From NCBI GenBank assembly GCA_026552835.1, contig JAPMTY010000026.1:1-9448 (forward strand): a stretch of DNA of 9,448 bases. Direction: 5' to 3'. Positions within the stretch are counted from its first letter, which is position 1. Every line of letters starts with the position of its first letter. This DNA is from Candidatus Methanoperedens sp. Its GTDB lineage: Archaea; Halobacteriota; Methanosarcinia; Methanosarcinales; Methanoperedenaceae. A program made the translations under genes and the position numbers. Of the stretch, positions 1 through 7,787 are shown one piece after another. The notes under the pieces were generated by a model, which had not been told where the DNA came from, did not search any database, and worked only from the letters and a program-made list of their open reading frames with translations.

Positions 1-66
1 ATAAATAATTTTTGGATATGCCCCAAACTTATAACCGAGACTTTAGCTTAATTGATGACTGTGCTT

Positions 67-1764
67 CTAAAACCCATGCGCCGCGAACGGAGCAATCATA
101 ATAAATACAAACGACATCAGAATCAGCACCGCAAATAGCACAACAATTGAATTTGCAACCTTCTCTACTTTCTCGCCGTCTCCCATAAACCTTGAGAGCG
201 ATGAAGCCACAACATCGCGGAATACATGCCCGCCGTCAAGAGGTACTGCGGGAAGGCAATTAAATAAGCCTGCATAGAAATTCATCCAGCCCACCCACAG
301 GAGAATATTCAAAATCCAGAATATCCCGATTCCAAGCAGCACAGCCCATCCTGTAGGCTCATAGAAATTGGCAAGCGCCCCGGAAAAGCCCGGGAATCCT
401 TCCCCCTGAAGACCAAAAATGGGTAAACCGAAAAGCAATGCCCAGCCTCCAATCCCGCTCATGTATGAAGGGATGCTCTTAAGTACGCTCAGATAGGTTG
501 CAGCCGGGAACTGGCCTATGCCGATTCCCATGGAATAACTGACCGCTCCTTCATCGGGCGAATAGGAAACGCCGAGAAAACCTTTTTTAACATCCTGTTG
601 GTACGGATATTGTGAGAGCGTGATATTCCTGAATACTTCCATTGAGGCGTTAACCGAATTGTTTCTCAAAAGATAAACATCCACTTTCTGGCCGGAAGTT
701 GTGGAATTCATAAAATTAATAAAATCATCAAGCCCCTTGATCTCGGTATTATCCATCTTTACGATTATCATTCCCTTCTGTAAACCGGCAGCTTCTGCTG
801 GTGAGCCAAGTACGATTTCAGATATCCCAACGCCTGCGCTCGTCTTGTTCGCGCCTGTCGCTATAATATTGATATCTTTTCTGACACCCTTTTCGGACAA
901 GTGAAGAGTGACATTATCCCCGCGTTGCAGTGAATTAGCATAAAAAATAAAATCATGCGCAGTAGTTACATTCTTATCGTTTATCCCTGTCAATATCATA
1001 TTTGGTTTTACACCGGCAATGTCGGCAGGGTATCCGGGAACCACGCTTGTTACCATTACATCTCCCACAGGTGAAATAGAGCCAAGCAATGAAAAGAAAA
1101 GCACGAATGCAATAAGTGCTGTGACAAAATTTGCCATTACGCCTGCCGTAAGCACCCTCACCCGTTCGCTGCGTGTTGCAAGCTTTTTAGGTTCAGAAGG
1201 TTCGATTTCAGGCTCCGTTTTCTCCTCTTTTTTCCCGAGAAGCTGTTCATCGTCAGGTTCGGCAAAGCCTCCGATAGGGACAAGAGCCACTATTATGCCC
1301 ATCGATTTCACCCTGATGCCTTCAACTTTGCATAAAATGGCGTGTGAAAACTCATGTACGACGAGGGTTATGATTAAAGCGATAATGCCCCATTCAAGCG
1401 GGATATACTCATTAATTCCGGGAATCAGGAAAATGTTTTGCGGCTGATTGAATTTACCCGGCACCGGAACGGTCTGCGTCTGGAACGACTTAAGCATCAT
1501 GTAATCGATGAAAAGTACCAGAATGAACATCGCAAGCATTCCGATAAGCATCAATGGAAGTCCGATATTTGCAAATGTCCTCCAGAATCTTTTGTGAACT
1601 GCAAGCCTGTCGAGAAATCCCTGTCCTTTTGTGGTGCGAAACATCAATATCGGTCCGTATGTACTGATATTATGTTTTTCAAGAATCCCGCGCCTGTCGA
1701 GGAACATGACAAGAAGCCAGTAAAGTAAAAAAACCAGCAGGAAAATTTCAGTTGGATTCAACAA
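67..1764 (-). CDS. Site-2 protease family intramembrane zinc metalloprotease (M50) with two PDZ domains
   Basis: This is a 565-residue integral membrane protease that should cut membrane-anchored substrates within or near the bilayer. The zinc motif HEFSH is at residues 137-141 in a hydrophobic helix. The second M50 motif, N-x-x-P-x-x-P-L-D-G-G-H, is at 502-513, with D510 as the expected third zinc ligand. Membrane segments are seen at about 4-22, 68-90, 123-147, 204-228, 472-497 and 535-560. Two PDZ-like domains (about 231-305 and 309-385) sit between the catalytic halves and are predicted to face outside. A charged Lys/Glu/Pro linker (about 170-200) should be cytoplasmic. The start is TTG at 1764, chosen because GGGAG lies 5 bases upstream and the next Met would remove the first membrane helix. 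The family identity is secure. The substrate is unknown, and the neighbours give no clue to it. Confidence 0.93.
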   Translation of the reverse strand: MLNPTEIFLLVFLLYWLLVMFLDRRGILEKHNISTYGPILMFRTTKGQGFLDRLAVHKRFWRTFANIGLPLMLIGMLAMFILVLFIDYMMLKSFQTQTVPVPGKFNQPQNIFLIPGINEYIPLEWGIIALIITLVVHEFSHAILCKVEGIRVKSMGIIVALVPIGGFAEPDDEQLLGKKEEKTEPEIEPSEPKKLATRSERVRVLTAGVMANFVTALIAFVLFFSLLGSISPVGDVMVTSVVPGYPADIAGVKPNMILTGINDKNVTTAHDFIFYANSLQRGDNVTLHLSEKGVRKDINIIATGANKTSAGVGISEIVLGSPAEAAGLQKGMIIVKMDNTEIKGLDDFINFMNSTTSGQKVDVYLLRNNSVNASMEVFRNITLSQYPYQQDVKKGFLGVSYSPDEGAVSYSMGIGIGQFPAATYLSVLKSIPSYMSGIGGWALLFGLPIFGLQGEGFPGFSGALANFYEPTGWAVLLGIGIFWILNILLWVGWMNFYAGLFNCLPAVPLDGGHVFRDVVASSLSRFMGDGEKVEKVANSIVVLFAVLILMSFVFIMIAPFAAHGF

Positions 1765-1807
1765 GAGGTCTCCCGGAATATTCTCAGTAAATTATTAAAT
1801 ATGTTAC

Positions 1808-1818
1808 GCATATTATGC
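1808..1818. promoter_or_regulatory. Perfect palindrome in the protease/cutA divergent promoter gap
   Basis: GCATA-T-TATGC is an 11-base perfect inverted repeat. It lies in the 65-base gap between the divergent protease and cutA genes, just upstream of the cutA ribosome-binding site. It could be an operator, or part of the minus-strand TATA region for the protease, since its centre lies about 47 bases upstream of that TTG. An AT-rich TATA-like stretch for cutA lies at 1791-1801. The role is inferred from position only. Confidence 0.3.
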
Positions 1819-1820
1819 TG

Positions 1821-1825
1821 GGTGA
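1821..1825 (+). promoter_or_regulatory. Ribosome-binding site deciding the cutA start
   Basis: GGTGA lies four bases before ATG 1830. It matches the archaeal anti-Shine-Dalgarno sequence and overlaps the codons that follow the upstream in-frame ATG at 1815. This argues that translation begins at 1830. Confidence 0.6.
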
Positions 1826-1829
1826 CCTA

Positions 1830-2141
1830 ATGTTTTCAATCGTATATATAACCGCTGGGGATATGGATGAGGCCCGAAAAATCGGGAGAAAACTCATTGA
1901 AGAACATCTTGCAGCGTGTGCAAATATTTTCCCGATAACTTCGATTTTCAGGTGGAAAGGTAAAATTGATGAGACAGGAGAATTCGGGATTATAGTCAAG
2001 ACAAAAACCGAAAAGGTTAAAGAAATAGAAAAAAAGGTCAAAGAAATCCACAGCTATGAAGTGCCATGCGTGGTCTCGTTCCGGCTGGATGAAGGTTCTC
2101 CGGATTATCTTAAATGGATAGAAGATTCAGTGGAGGGCTGA
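1830..2141 (+). CDS. cutA: CutA1 divalent-cation tolerance protein
   Basis: This small soluble protein has 103 residues, close to the usual CutA1 length of just over 100. CutA1 proteins form very stable trimers with a ferredoxin-like fold. They have been linked to divalent metal (copper) tolerance, but their biochemical role is unsettled. The family pattern is clear in order: the beta strand FSIVYIT at 2-8, LAACANI at 28-34, the SIFRWKGKI strand at 38-46, IIVKTK at 54-59, the HSYEVP motif at 74-79, and SPDYLKWI near the end. ATG 1815 would add five residues, but GGTGA is well placed for ATG 1830. The gene stands alone, divergent from the membrane protease and ending four bases from a convergent gene, so the context does not show a metal-related operon. 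Confidence 0.93.
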   Translation: MFSIVYITAGDMDEARKIGRKLIEEHLAACANIFPITSIFRWKGKIDETGEFGIIVKTKTEKVKEIEKKVKEIHSYEVPCVVSFRLDEGSPDYLKWIEDSVEG

Positions 2142-2145
2142 AATA

Positions 2146-2538
2146 TTAATATCTCCTCGGCCTGCACTTATCCAGCAAAATGACCTGTCTGGCAGTCTCA
2201 ATATCATCCGTGTTCAGTTTCATCTTAAACCACCATTTGTTGCCGCCTTCTTCAACGCTTCCCACAGAAACCATCCAGAATTCGCCATCGATTACAGCCA
2301 GTCCGTAATCATCCCCGAACCATTCGGTTACCTGCTCTATTACTTTGTCAGTTTCTTCCAGGGATATGTCATAAAATGATTTCTTGTCTTCGTATTTATC
2401 CAGGAACTTCTCTGTTCCCTCTTTCCATGTTTCATCAAAAAAATCATCAAGCAGGTTCAAATCCCTGATGCATTTCAACCCCATTTCAATTTTTTTGAAC
2501 TTGTCTTTTGTCTTTTCGGTATTTGTATCCGGGCTCAT
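2146..2538 (-). CDS. Hypothetical soluble protein, 130 residues
   Basis: I do not recognise this protein. It starts with a hydrophilic, strongly charged and probably helical half, rich in Lys, Asp and Glu (about residues 1-70). A more strand-like half follows (about 72-115), with the aromatic stretches YGLAVIDGEFWMVSVG and NKWWFKMKL. It ends in a basic CRPRRY tail. There is no signal peptide, membrane helix or metal-binding cysteine pattern. The ATG at 2538 is preferred over the in-frame ATG at 2553, because the upstream ATG overlaps a strong GGGGAGG site six bases before 2538. A TATA-like box on the same strand is correctly spaced for a short leader. Its good start signals argue for a real gene. 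The function is unknown and the neighbours offer no hint. Confidence 0.75.
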   Translation of the reverse strand: MSPDTNTEKTKDKFKKIEMGLKCIRDLNLLDDFFDETWKEGTEKFLDKYEDKKSFYDISLEETDKVIEQVTEWFGDDYGLAVIDGEFWMVSVGSVEEGGNKWWFKMKLNTDDIETARQVILLDKCRPRRY

Positions 2539-2544
2539 ATCTTG

Positions 2545-2551
2545 CCTCCCC
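2545..2551 (-). promoter_or_regulatory. Ribosome-binding site of the 130-residue hypothetical gene
   Basis: GGGGAGG on the minus strand ends six bases before ATG 2538. It sets the start of this gene and rules against the overlapping ATG at 2553. Confidence 0.65.
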
Positions 2552-2574
2552 ATATCATACTATGTGCTAACGGA

Positions 2575-2582
2575 TGTATAAA
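2575..2582 (-). promoter_or_regulatory. Candidate TATA box for the hypothetical gene
   Basis: TTTATACA on the minus strand lies about 40 bases upstream of ATG 2538. An archaeal transcript starting about 26 bases downstream would begin near 2553, leaving a leader of about 15 bases that just contains the GGGGAGG site. The spacing supports the call. No transcription data are available. Confidence 0.45.
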
Positions 2583-2625
2583 TGTTATGAATAATTTATT
2601 GATTAATTTTTATTAAAATAATTTG

Positions 2626-2636
2626 AAAATATATAG
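2626..2636 (+). promoter_or_regulatory. Candidate TATA box for the P-type ATPase gene
   Basis: AAAATATATAG would place the transcript start near 2655-2660. That is downstream of the TTG at 2623 and upstream of the ATGs at 2662 and 2680. A second AT-rich candidate lies at 2607-2620. Either one argues against use of the upstream TTG. Confidence 0.35.
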
Positions 2637-2679
2637 TAAAGTATTAAGAGCCCTTTCATTAATGATTATATTGGGAGTT

Positions 2680-5154
2680 ATGACTGAACCTGGCAATAAC
2701 CGGAATATTATCAGTACAGATGAGGCTAAAAATGATTCCATAAATGATTTAATGCGGTCACTCTCATCGGGTGAAGATGGAATAACAACACAGGAAGCGC
2801 AAAAGCGACAAATTCAATATGGCTACAACGAAATCTCTGAAAAAAAGATAAATCCGATCATCAAATTCCTGCGATATTTCTGGGGCCCGATTCCATGGAT
2901 GATTGAGGTCGCAGCGATATTATCCGCATTCATTCAGCACTGGGAAGATTTCGTGATTATCACCGCGTTGCTGTTTGTGAACGCTGTGGTGGGGTTTGAG
3001 CAGGAGCATAAGGCTGAAAATGCCATCGAATTATTAAAACAAAAACTGGCGTTCCTGGCGCGGGTGCGGCGCGATGGCAAATGGCAGCAGATACCTGCAC
3101 GGGAGCTTGTTCCCGGAGACATTGTGCGCGTGCGTCTCGGTGAGATAATCCCGGCTGATATCAAACTCATGCAGGGAGATTACCTGCTTGTAGATGAATC
3201 CGCATTGACCGGGGAATCCCTGCCAGTGGAAAAACATACTTCAGATGTCGGATTCTCAGGCTCCATAATCAGGCAGGGTGAGATGGATGCGCTTGTGGTA
3301 ACTATCGGAATGAATACTTATTTTGGGAGAACCGCAAAGCTGGTAGAGGAAGTAAAAGCTAAAAGCCATTTCCAGAAAGCTGTTATCAAAATTGGCGATT
3401 ACCTCATCAGGCTTGATATAGTGCTCGTCTCGATCGTATTCGTTCTTGCGCTATACAGGCATGAAGGCCTGCTTGAGACTCTCCAGTTTGTCCTGATCCT
3501 GACCATCGCCGCGATTCCGGTTGCGATGCCTGCGGTTTTATCAGTAACGATGGCCGTGGGAGCAATAGCCCTGGCCAAAAAGGAAGCCATCGTCAGCAAG
3601 CTTGTTACCATAGAGGAACTGGCAGGCATGGATATTTTATGCGCGGATAAGACCGGAACCATCACAAAAAACGAACTCAGTGTGGCAGAAGTGAAATCCT
3701 TTGAAGAGTTCACTGAAAACGAAGTGCTAAGGTTTGGCTCCCTTGCATCAAGGGAAGAAGACCAGGACCCGATTGACAATGCGATAATCATTAAAGCCAG
3801 AACCATAGAATCATCCTCAAGCTTACCGGATTTTAAAATAACCGACTTCAAGCCTTTTGATCCTGTAGAGAAGCGCACCGAAGCCGCAATTGAGGGAGCT
3901 GACGGCATCAAGCTCAGGGTTTCCAAAGGTGCGCCGCAGGCTATCCTGTCACTTGTACCTGATAAAGAATCAATCGCTTCCAAGGTCAATGAGATGGTCA
4001 GTGATTTTGCAGCAAAAGGGCACCGTTCGCTGGGCGTAGCAGTGACCGATTCACAGGGAAAATGGAAATATGCAGGAATTATTGCAATTTATGATGCGCC
4101 CCGCGAAGATTCCGCTGAGGTAATTAAGACAGCGCAGTCCCTTGGCGTTAATGTAAAAATGGTCACCGGCGACCATATTGCTATTGCCAGGCAGATAGCA
4201 GCGCAGGTAAATCTGGGAACAGATATTGAGCCTGCTTCTGCTTTTCTGGATAAACCTGAGAGCGAAGCAGGGCTTATTGTTGAAAAAGCGGATGGTTTTG
4301 CCCAGGTTTTTCCTGAGCACAAATACCGCATCGTCGAACTACTCCAGGGCAAGGGACATATCGTAGGCATGACAGGGGATGGGGTGAATGATGCTCCTGC
4401 GCTGAAAAAGGCGGATGCAGGAATTGCAGTCGCGGGAGCCACGGATGCAGCCAAATCTGCAGCCGATATAGTTCTAACAAGACCGGGGCTTTCGGTCATT
4501 ATCGACGCAATAAAGGAGAGCCATAAGATATTCCAGCGCATGAACAATTATGCCACGTATCGTATTGCAGAGACTATTCGCGTGCTAATATTCCTCACGC
4601 TCTCCATCATAATTTTTAACTTTTATCCACTTACCGCGGTGATGATAGTCATCCTTGCCCTGCTGAATGACCTGCCAATAATGATGATTGCCTATGACAA
4701 TACAAAACCACTCAACAGGCCTGCAAGCTGGGAAATGCACAAAGTTTTGACCATTGCCGCTGTGTTAGGTCTTGCAGGGGTTGTTTCCAGTTTTATGTTG
4801 TTCTATTTTAGCGAACAGGTGCTGCATCTTGACAGGGGAACCATCCAGACCCTCATGTTCTTGAAACTGGCAGTGGCAGGTCATATTACGATTTACCTGA
4901 CGCGTACCGGTGAGCGTCATTTCTGGTCGCGCCCATATCCAGCCGGGATACTGTTCTGGACGACTGAGATCACCCAGTTTGCCGGCACTTTGATCGCTAT
5001 CTATGGCGTTTTCATGAAGCCCCTCGGTTGGCAGCTTGCGGCGTTTGTATGGGCATGGGCACTGGCATTTTTTGTAATAAATGACTTTATAAAAATCTAT
5101 TTCTATAAGCGAATGGAGCGGCCAAGAACCACAAATAAATCCCTGCACAAGTAA
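2680..5154 (+). CDS. Plasma-membrane-type proton-exporting P-type ATPase (P3A)
   Basis: This 824-residue pump should use ATP to export protons across the cytoplasmic membrane. Numbered from ATG 2680, it has the actuator TGES at 177-180, the phosphorylation site DKTGT with D323, the nucleotide-binding KGAP at 416-419, TGD at 496-498 and TGDGVNDAP at 565-573. About ten membrane segments are visible. The M4 sequence IPVAMPAVLSVTMAVGA closely follows plant H+-ATPases. N101 in M2, R634 in M5 and D664 in M6 match the Asn, Arg and Asp of the plant proton pathway. The long C-terminal autoinhibitory domain of plant pumps is absent. The TTG at 2623 would add 19 residues but has no ribosome-binding site and lies upstream of the best TATA box. 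ATG 2680 follows GGGAG closely and matches the N-terminal length of plant pumps. ATG 2662 remains possible. The ion is inferred by homology. Confidence 0.93.
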   Translation: MTEPGNNRNIISTDEAKNDSINDLMRSLSSGEDGITTQEAQKRQIQYGYNEISEKKINPIIKFLRYFWGPIPWMIEVAAILSAFIQHWEDFVIITALLFVNAVVGFEQEHKAENAIELLKQKLAFLARVRRDGKWQQIPARELVPGDIVRVRLGEIIPADIKLMQGDYLLVDESALTGESLPVEKHTSDVGFSGSIIRQGEMDALVVTIGMNTYFGRTAKLVEEVKAKSHFQKAVIKIGDYLIRLDIVLVSIVFVLALYRHEGLLETLQFVLILTIAAIPVAMPAVLSVTMAVGAIALAKKEAIVSKLVTIEELAGMDILCADKTGTITKNELSVAEVKSFEEFTENEVLRFGSLASREEDQDPIDNAIIIKARTIESSSSLPDFKITDFKPFDPVEKRTEAAIEGADGIKLRVSKGAPQAILSLVPDKESIASKVNEMVSDFAAKGHRSLGVAVTDSQGKWKYAGIIAIYDAPREDSAEVIKTAQSLGVNVKMVTGDHIAIARQIAAQVNLGTDIEPASAFLDKPESEAGLIVEKADGFAQVFPEHKYRIVELLQGKGHIVGMTGDGVNDAPALKKADAGIAVAGATDAAKSAADIVLTRPGLSVIIDAIKESHKIFQRMNNYATYRIAETIRVLIFLTLSIIIFNFYPLTAVMIVILALLNDLPIMMIAYDNTKPLNRPASWEMHKVLTIAAVLGLAGVVSSFMLFYFSEQVLHLDRGTIQTLMFLKLAVAGHITIYLTRTGERHFWSRPYPAGILFWTTEITQFAGTLIAIYGVFMKPLGWQLAAFVWAWALAFFVINDFIKIYFYKRMERPRTTNKSLHK

Positions 5155-5164
5155 GCAACAGACA

Positions 5165-5174
5165 TTTATTTAAA
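5165..5174 (+). promoter_or_regulatory. Candidate TATA box for sdhAB
   Basis: TTTATTTAAA lies in the 92-base gap after the ATPase gene. A start about 26 bases downstream (near 5195) would leave a leader of about 50 bases, ending in AAGGGGT six bases before ATG 5247. This suggests that sdhAB is transcribed separately from the ATPase. Confidence 0.4.
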
Positions 5175-5246
5175 CGATTAATTCCTAATAATTTGCCTGG
5201 CGAGTGGTTTTATCCATGATTTCTCTAACTTCAAAAGGGGTATTGC

Positions 5247-6962
5247 ATGAACTTCAAACATGATATCGTCATAGTAGGCGCAGGTCTTGCCGGGCTTCGG
5301 GCTGCTGTTGAATGTGTGGAAGAAGCGGATGTTGCAATAGTGAGCAAAGTCCTTCCAACACGCTCACATTCAGGCGCAGCCCAGGGCGGGATAACGGCAT
5401 CCATCGGAAATGAGGAAGAAGACCACTGGGAATGGCACATGTTCGATACTGTCAAGGGAAGCGATTATCTGGCTGACCAGGATGCCGTTGAGATTATGGT
5501 AAAGGATGCTCCCCGTGTGATTTATGAACTTGAGCACATTGGCGTTCCGTTCAGCCGCAATAAAGATGGGAAAATCGCACAGCGCAACTTCGGAGGGCAT
5601 ACCAGCGATTACGGAAAAAAACCTGTTAAAAGAGCCTGCTATGCTTCGGACAGGACGGGAAGGGTTGTTCTTGACACGCTCTACGACCAATGCCTGCGCC
5701 ACCAGGTAAAGTTCTATCAGGAGCATTATGTCCTTTCCCTTGTTTTTGAAGATGGAAAGTGCTCGGGATTGGTTACCTATGACCTCTCATCTGGGGAAGT
5801 CAATCTCATTGAAGCAAAAGCCGTTCTCCTGGCAACAGGTGGCTGCGGCAGGATATTCAAGACTACTTCCAATGGATTTGCCTCGACAGGCGACGGTCTC
5901 AACCTGACGCACAGGGCAGGAATCCCTCTTATGGATATGGAATTTGTCCAGTTCCACCCCACAGGGCTTTATCCTCTGGGGATACTCGTGAGTGAAGCCG
6001 CTAGAGGTGAAGGTGCGATTTTACGGAACAGTATGGGCGAGCGGTTCATGGAACGATACGCTCCGACTGTAAAAGACCTTGCTGCAAGGGATGTGGTCAG
6101 CCGTGCCATTCTCACCGAAGTGCGCGAGGGCAGGGGTTTTGAAGGAGGTTATGTGCATCTTGACCTCACGCATCTTGGAGAAGAAAAGATTATTGAGCGG
6201 CTGTGGGAAATAACCTCTTTTGCGAGGATATACCTTGGAATCGACCCTGTGCATGAGCCCGTTCCTGTTTATCCTACATGCCATTACCTTATGGGGGGTA
6301 TTCCTACTGATACGGAGGGGAGGGTGCTGAAGGATGAGTCAGGTACTATCGCAGAGGGATTATACGCTGCTGGAGAATGCGCCTGCGTAAGCGTGCATGG
6401 CGCGAACAGGCTCGGGTGCAATTCCCTGCTTGATACGCTCGTGTTCGGGCGAAGATGCGGTTTGGCGATGAAGAAGGATATTCCAGAAATTGAACATCAT
6501 CCCGTCTCTGATGAGCCATTGAATAAGGCAAGAGAGATGATAGCGAATTTGCTCAACCGCAAAGGCAGTGAAAAAATCGACGGAGTCCGGCGAAATATGC
6601 AGTCACTGATGATGGATTATTGTTCTGTATTCAGGGATGAGGGAAGGCTGACAAAAGGGCTTGAAATTATCAGGTCGCTTAAAATGCGATTCGGTGACGT
6701 GGAAATCGCGGATAAAGGCAGGAATTTTAATTATGAACTTATGGAAGCGGTTGAACTGGGTCACCAGCTTGACCTTGCAGAAGTTATTCTCCTTAGCGCA
6801 CTTTACAGGAAAGAGAGCCGGGGAGCCCACTTCAGGGAAGATTTTCCTGCAAGGGATGACAAGAATTACCTGAAACATACCCTTGTGTTCAGAAAAGGAC
6901 CGGAAGTGAGGTACAAACCTGTGGCAATAACGCGATTCCAGCCTGAAGCGAGGGTTTATTGA
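5247..6962 (+). CDS. sdhA: Succinate dehydrogenase/fumarate reductase flavoprotein subunit
   Basis: This 571-residue catalytic subunit interconverts succinate and fumarate using FAD. The Rossmann motif GAGLAG is at 11-16. SHSGAAQGG (40-48) contains H41, the expected site of covalent FAD attachment. Further conserved blocks are WEWHMFDTVKGSDY (61-74), HPTG with H237, SEAARGEGA (249-257), ARDVVSRA with R281 as the expected active-site arginine, CHYLMGGIPT with H346, and GANRLG with R388. The C-terminal SRGAHFREDFPARDD block is also intact. Length and motifs are those of the complex II family. AAGGGGT lies six bases before the ATG. The stop codon overlaps the sdhB start. The covalent-FAD histidine separates it from soluble fumarate reductases and L-aspartate oxidases. 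Sequence alone does not settle the physiological direction. Confidence 0.95.
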   Translation: MNFKHDIVIVGAGLAGLRAAVECVEEADVAIVSKVLPTRSHSGAAQGGITASIGNEEEDHWEWHMFDTVKGSDYLADQDAVEIMVKDAPRVIYELEHIGVPFSRNKDGKIAQRNFGGHTSDYGKKPVKRACYASDRTGRVVLDTLYDQCLRHQVKFYQEHYVLSLVFEDGKCSGLVTYDLSSGEVNLIEAKAVLLATGGCGRIFKTTSNGFASTGDGLNLTHRAGIPLMDMEFVQFHPTGLYPLGILVSEAARGEGAILRNSMGERFMERYAPTVKDLAARDVVSRAILTEVREGRGFEGGYVHLDLTHLGEEKIIERLWEITSFARIYLGIDPVHEPVPVYPTCHYLMGGIPTDTEGRVLKDESGTIAEGLYAAGECACVSVHGANRLGCNSLLDTLVFGRRCGLAMKKDIPEIEHHPVSDEPLNKAREMIANLLNRKGSEKIDGVRRNMQSLMMDYCSVFRDEGRLTKGLEIIRSLKMRFGDVEIADKGRNFNYELMEAVELGHQLDLAEVILLSALYRKESRGAHFREDFPARDDKNYLKHTLVFRKGPEVRYKPVAITRFQPEARVY

Positions 6963-7681
6963 TGATAATGAAATTCAGGATTTTCAGGTACGATCCGGAT
7001 AAGGATGATGAGCCTTATTATCAGCGTTACGAGGTTGAGGCTTCCCCGAAAGACAGGATACTTGACTGCCTCAACAGGATTCGCGCGGAAAAAGACTCCA
7101 CGCTCTCTTTCCGGATGTCCTGCGGCCACGGCGTATGCGGGTCTGATGGTATGAGGATAAACGGCACAAGCGCTCTTGCATGCCAGAAGCTTGTAAAGGA
7201 TTTTGACGAAAACGAGGAGATTCTCATCGAGCCCTTGCAGGTGTTCAGGGTAGTGAAAGACCTGGTTGTTGATATGGAGCCATTCTTTGAAAGATACTAT
7301 TCAGTAAAACCATATCTTATCACAAAAACCCCCCATCCTGATACAGAGCGGCTCCAGTCTATTGAAGAACACCAGAAGTTCGAAGGGGCCATCCGCTGCA
7401 TCCTGTGCGCCTGCTGCACAGCTTCATGCCCGGTCAACCAGGATAAAGCGACGCAAGCTTATATCGGTCCTGCTGCCCTTGTCCGTTCTTTCAGATACCT
7501 TTTCGATTCGAGGGATGAAGGCTCGGAAGAGAGGGTTGCCCTGCTTGATAATAAGGATGGGGCGTGGGGATGCCAGACCAAATGGATGTGCACAAAAGTT
7601 TGTCCCAAGGAGATTCCGGTCACAAAAGAGATTTTCGAGATTAAAAAACGGATACTGGAGAGTAAGAAAGGTGAAAAATAG
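6962..7681 (+). CDS. sdhB: Succinate dehydrogenase/fumarate reductase iron-sulfur subunit
   Basis: This 239-residue subunit carries electrons from FAD through three iron-sulfur clusters. The N-terminal ferredoxin domain has C54, C59, D62 and C74. The aspartate replaces a cysteine exactly as in E. coli SdhB. The C-terminal domain has CILCACCTASCP (C146, C149, C152, C156) and C204, C210, C214. By analogy with E. coli these bind the [4Fe-4S] cluster (C146, C149, C152, C214) and the [3Fe-4S] cluster (C156, C204, C210). The protein ends soon afterwards, so there is no C-terminal CCG-type domain of the kind found in thiol:fumarate reductase TfrB. The start is ATG 6962, which forms TGATG with the sdhA stop and follows a GAGGG site. 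A TTG at 6959 and an ATG at 6968 are less likely. No anchor gene follows. Confidence 0.95.
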   Translation: MIMKFRIFRYDPDKDDEPYYQRYEVEASPKDRILDCLNRIRAEKDSTLSFRMSCGHGVCGSDGMRINGTSALACQKLVKDFDENEEILIEPLQVFRVVKDLVVDMEPFFERYYSVKPYLITKTPHPDTERLQSIEEHQKFEGAIRCILCACCTASCPVNQDKATQAYIGPAALVRSFRYLFDSRDEGSEERVALLDNKDGAWGCQTKWMCTKVCPKEIPVTKEIFEIKKRILESKKGEK

Positions 7682-7743
7682 ACATTGGTACCATCTCTGG
7701 TTGTGAAAGATACTGACCTTTGCCAGACAGCAGATTCAGGAAA

Positions 7744-7753
7744 TTATTTATAG
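7744..7753 (+). promoter_or_regulatory. Candidate TATA box for the solenoid membrane protein gene
   Basis: TTATTTATAG lies in the gap after sdhB. A transcript starting about 26 bases downstream, near 7775, would have a leader of about 20 bases that just includes the GGTGGAG site at 7781-7787. This suggests a promoter separate from sdhAB. Confidence 0.45.
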
Positions 7754-7780
7754 GGTTACAAGTAATGGTATATTGGACGC

Positions 7781-7787
7781 GGTGGAG
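7781..7787 (+). promoter_or_regulatory. Ribosome-binding site deciding the start of the solenoid protein
   Basis: GGTGGAG lies seven bases before ATG 7795, the best start for the downstream gene. A longer reading from TTG 7720 would begin upstream of both this site and the TATA box at 7744-7753. Confidence 0.6.

Noticed and set aside
1..66. Terminator or small gene downstream of the protease
   Set aside because: No stable hairpin with a T tract on the minus strand and no supported reading frame were seen in this short AT-rich edge.
1019..1447. A 142-codon open frame on the plus strand
   Set aside because: It is opposite the site-2 protease gene, across its zinc motif and linker. The sense frame is clearly the real one.
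3399..3989. A 196-codon open frame on the minus strand
   Set aside because: It lies entirely inside the ATPase gene on the opposite strand. Its protein has no domain pattern and is explained by the codon bias of the sense gene.
4089..4547. A 152-codon open frame on the minus strand
   Set aside because: It is antisense to the highly conserved P domain of the ATPase, with low-complexity Ser/Ala/Pro content and no recognisable motif.
5247..7681. Thiol:fumarate reductase (TfrAB) as the identity of the pair
   Set aside because: SdhB is only 239 residues and lacks the C-terminal CCG-type domain expected in TfrB.
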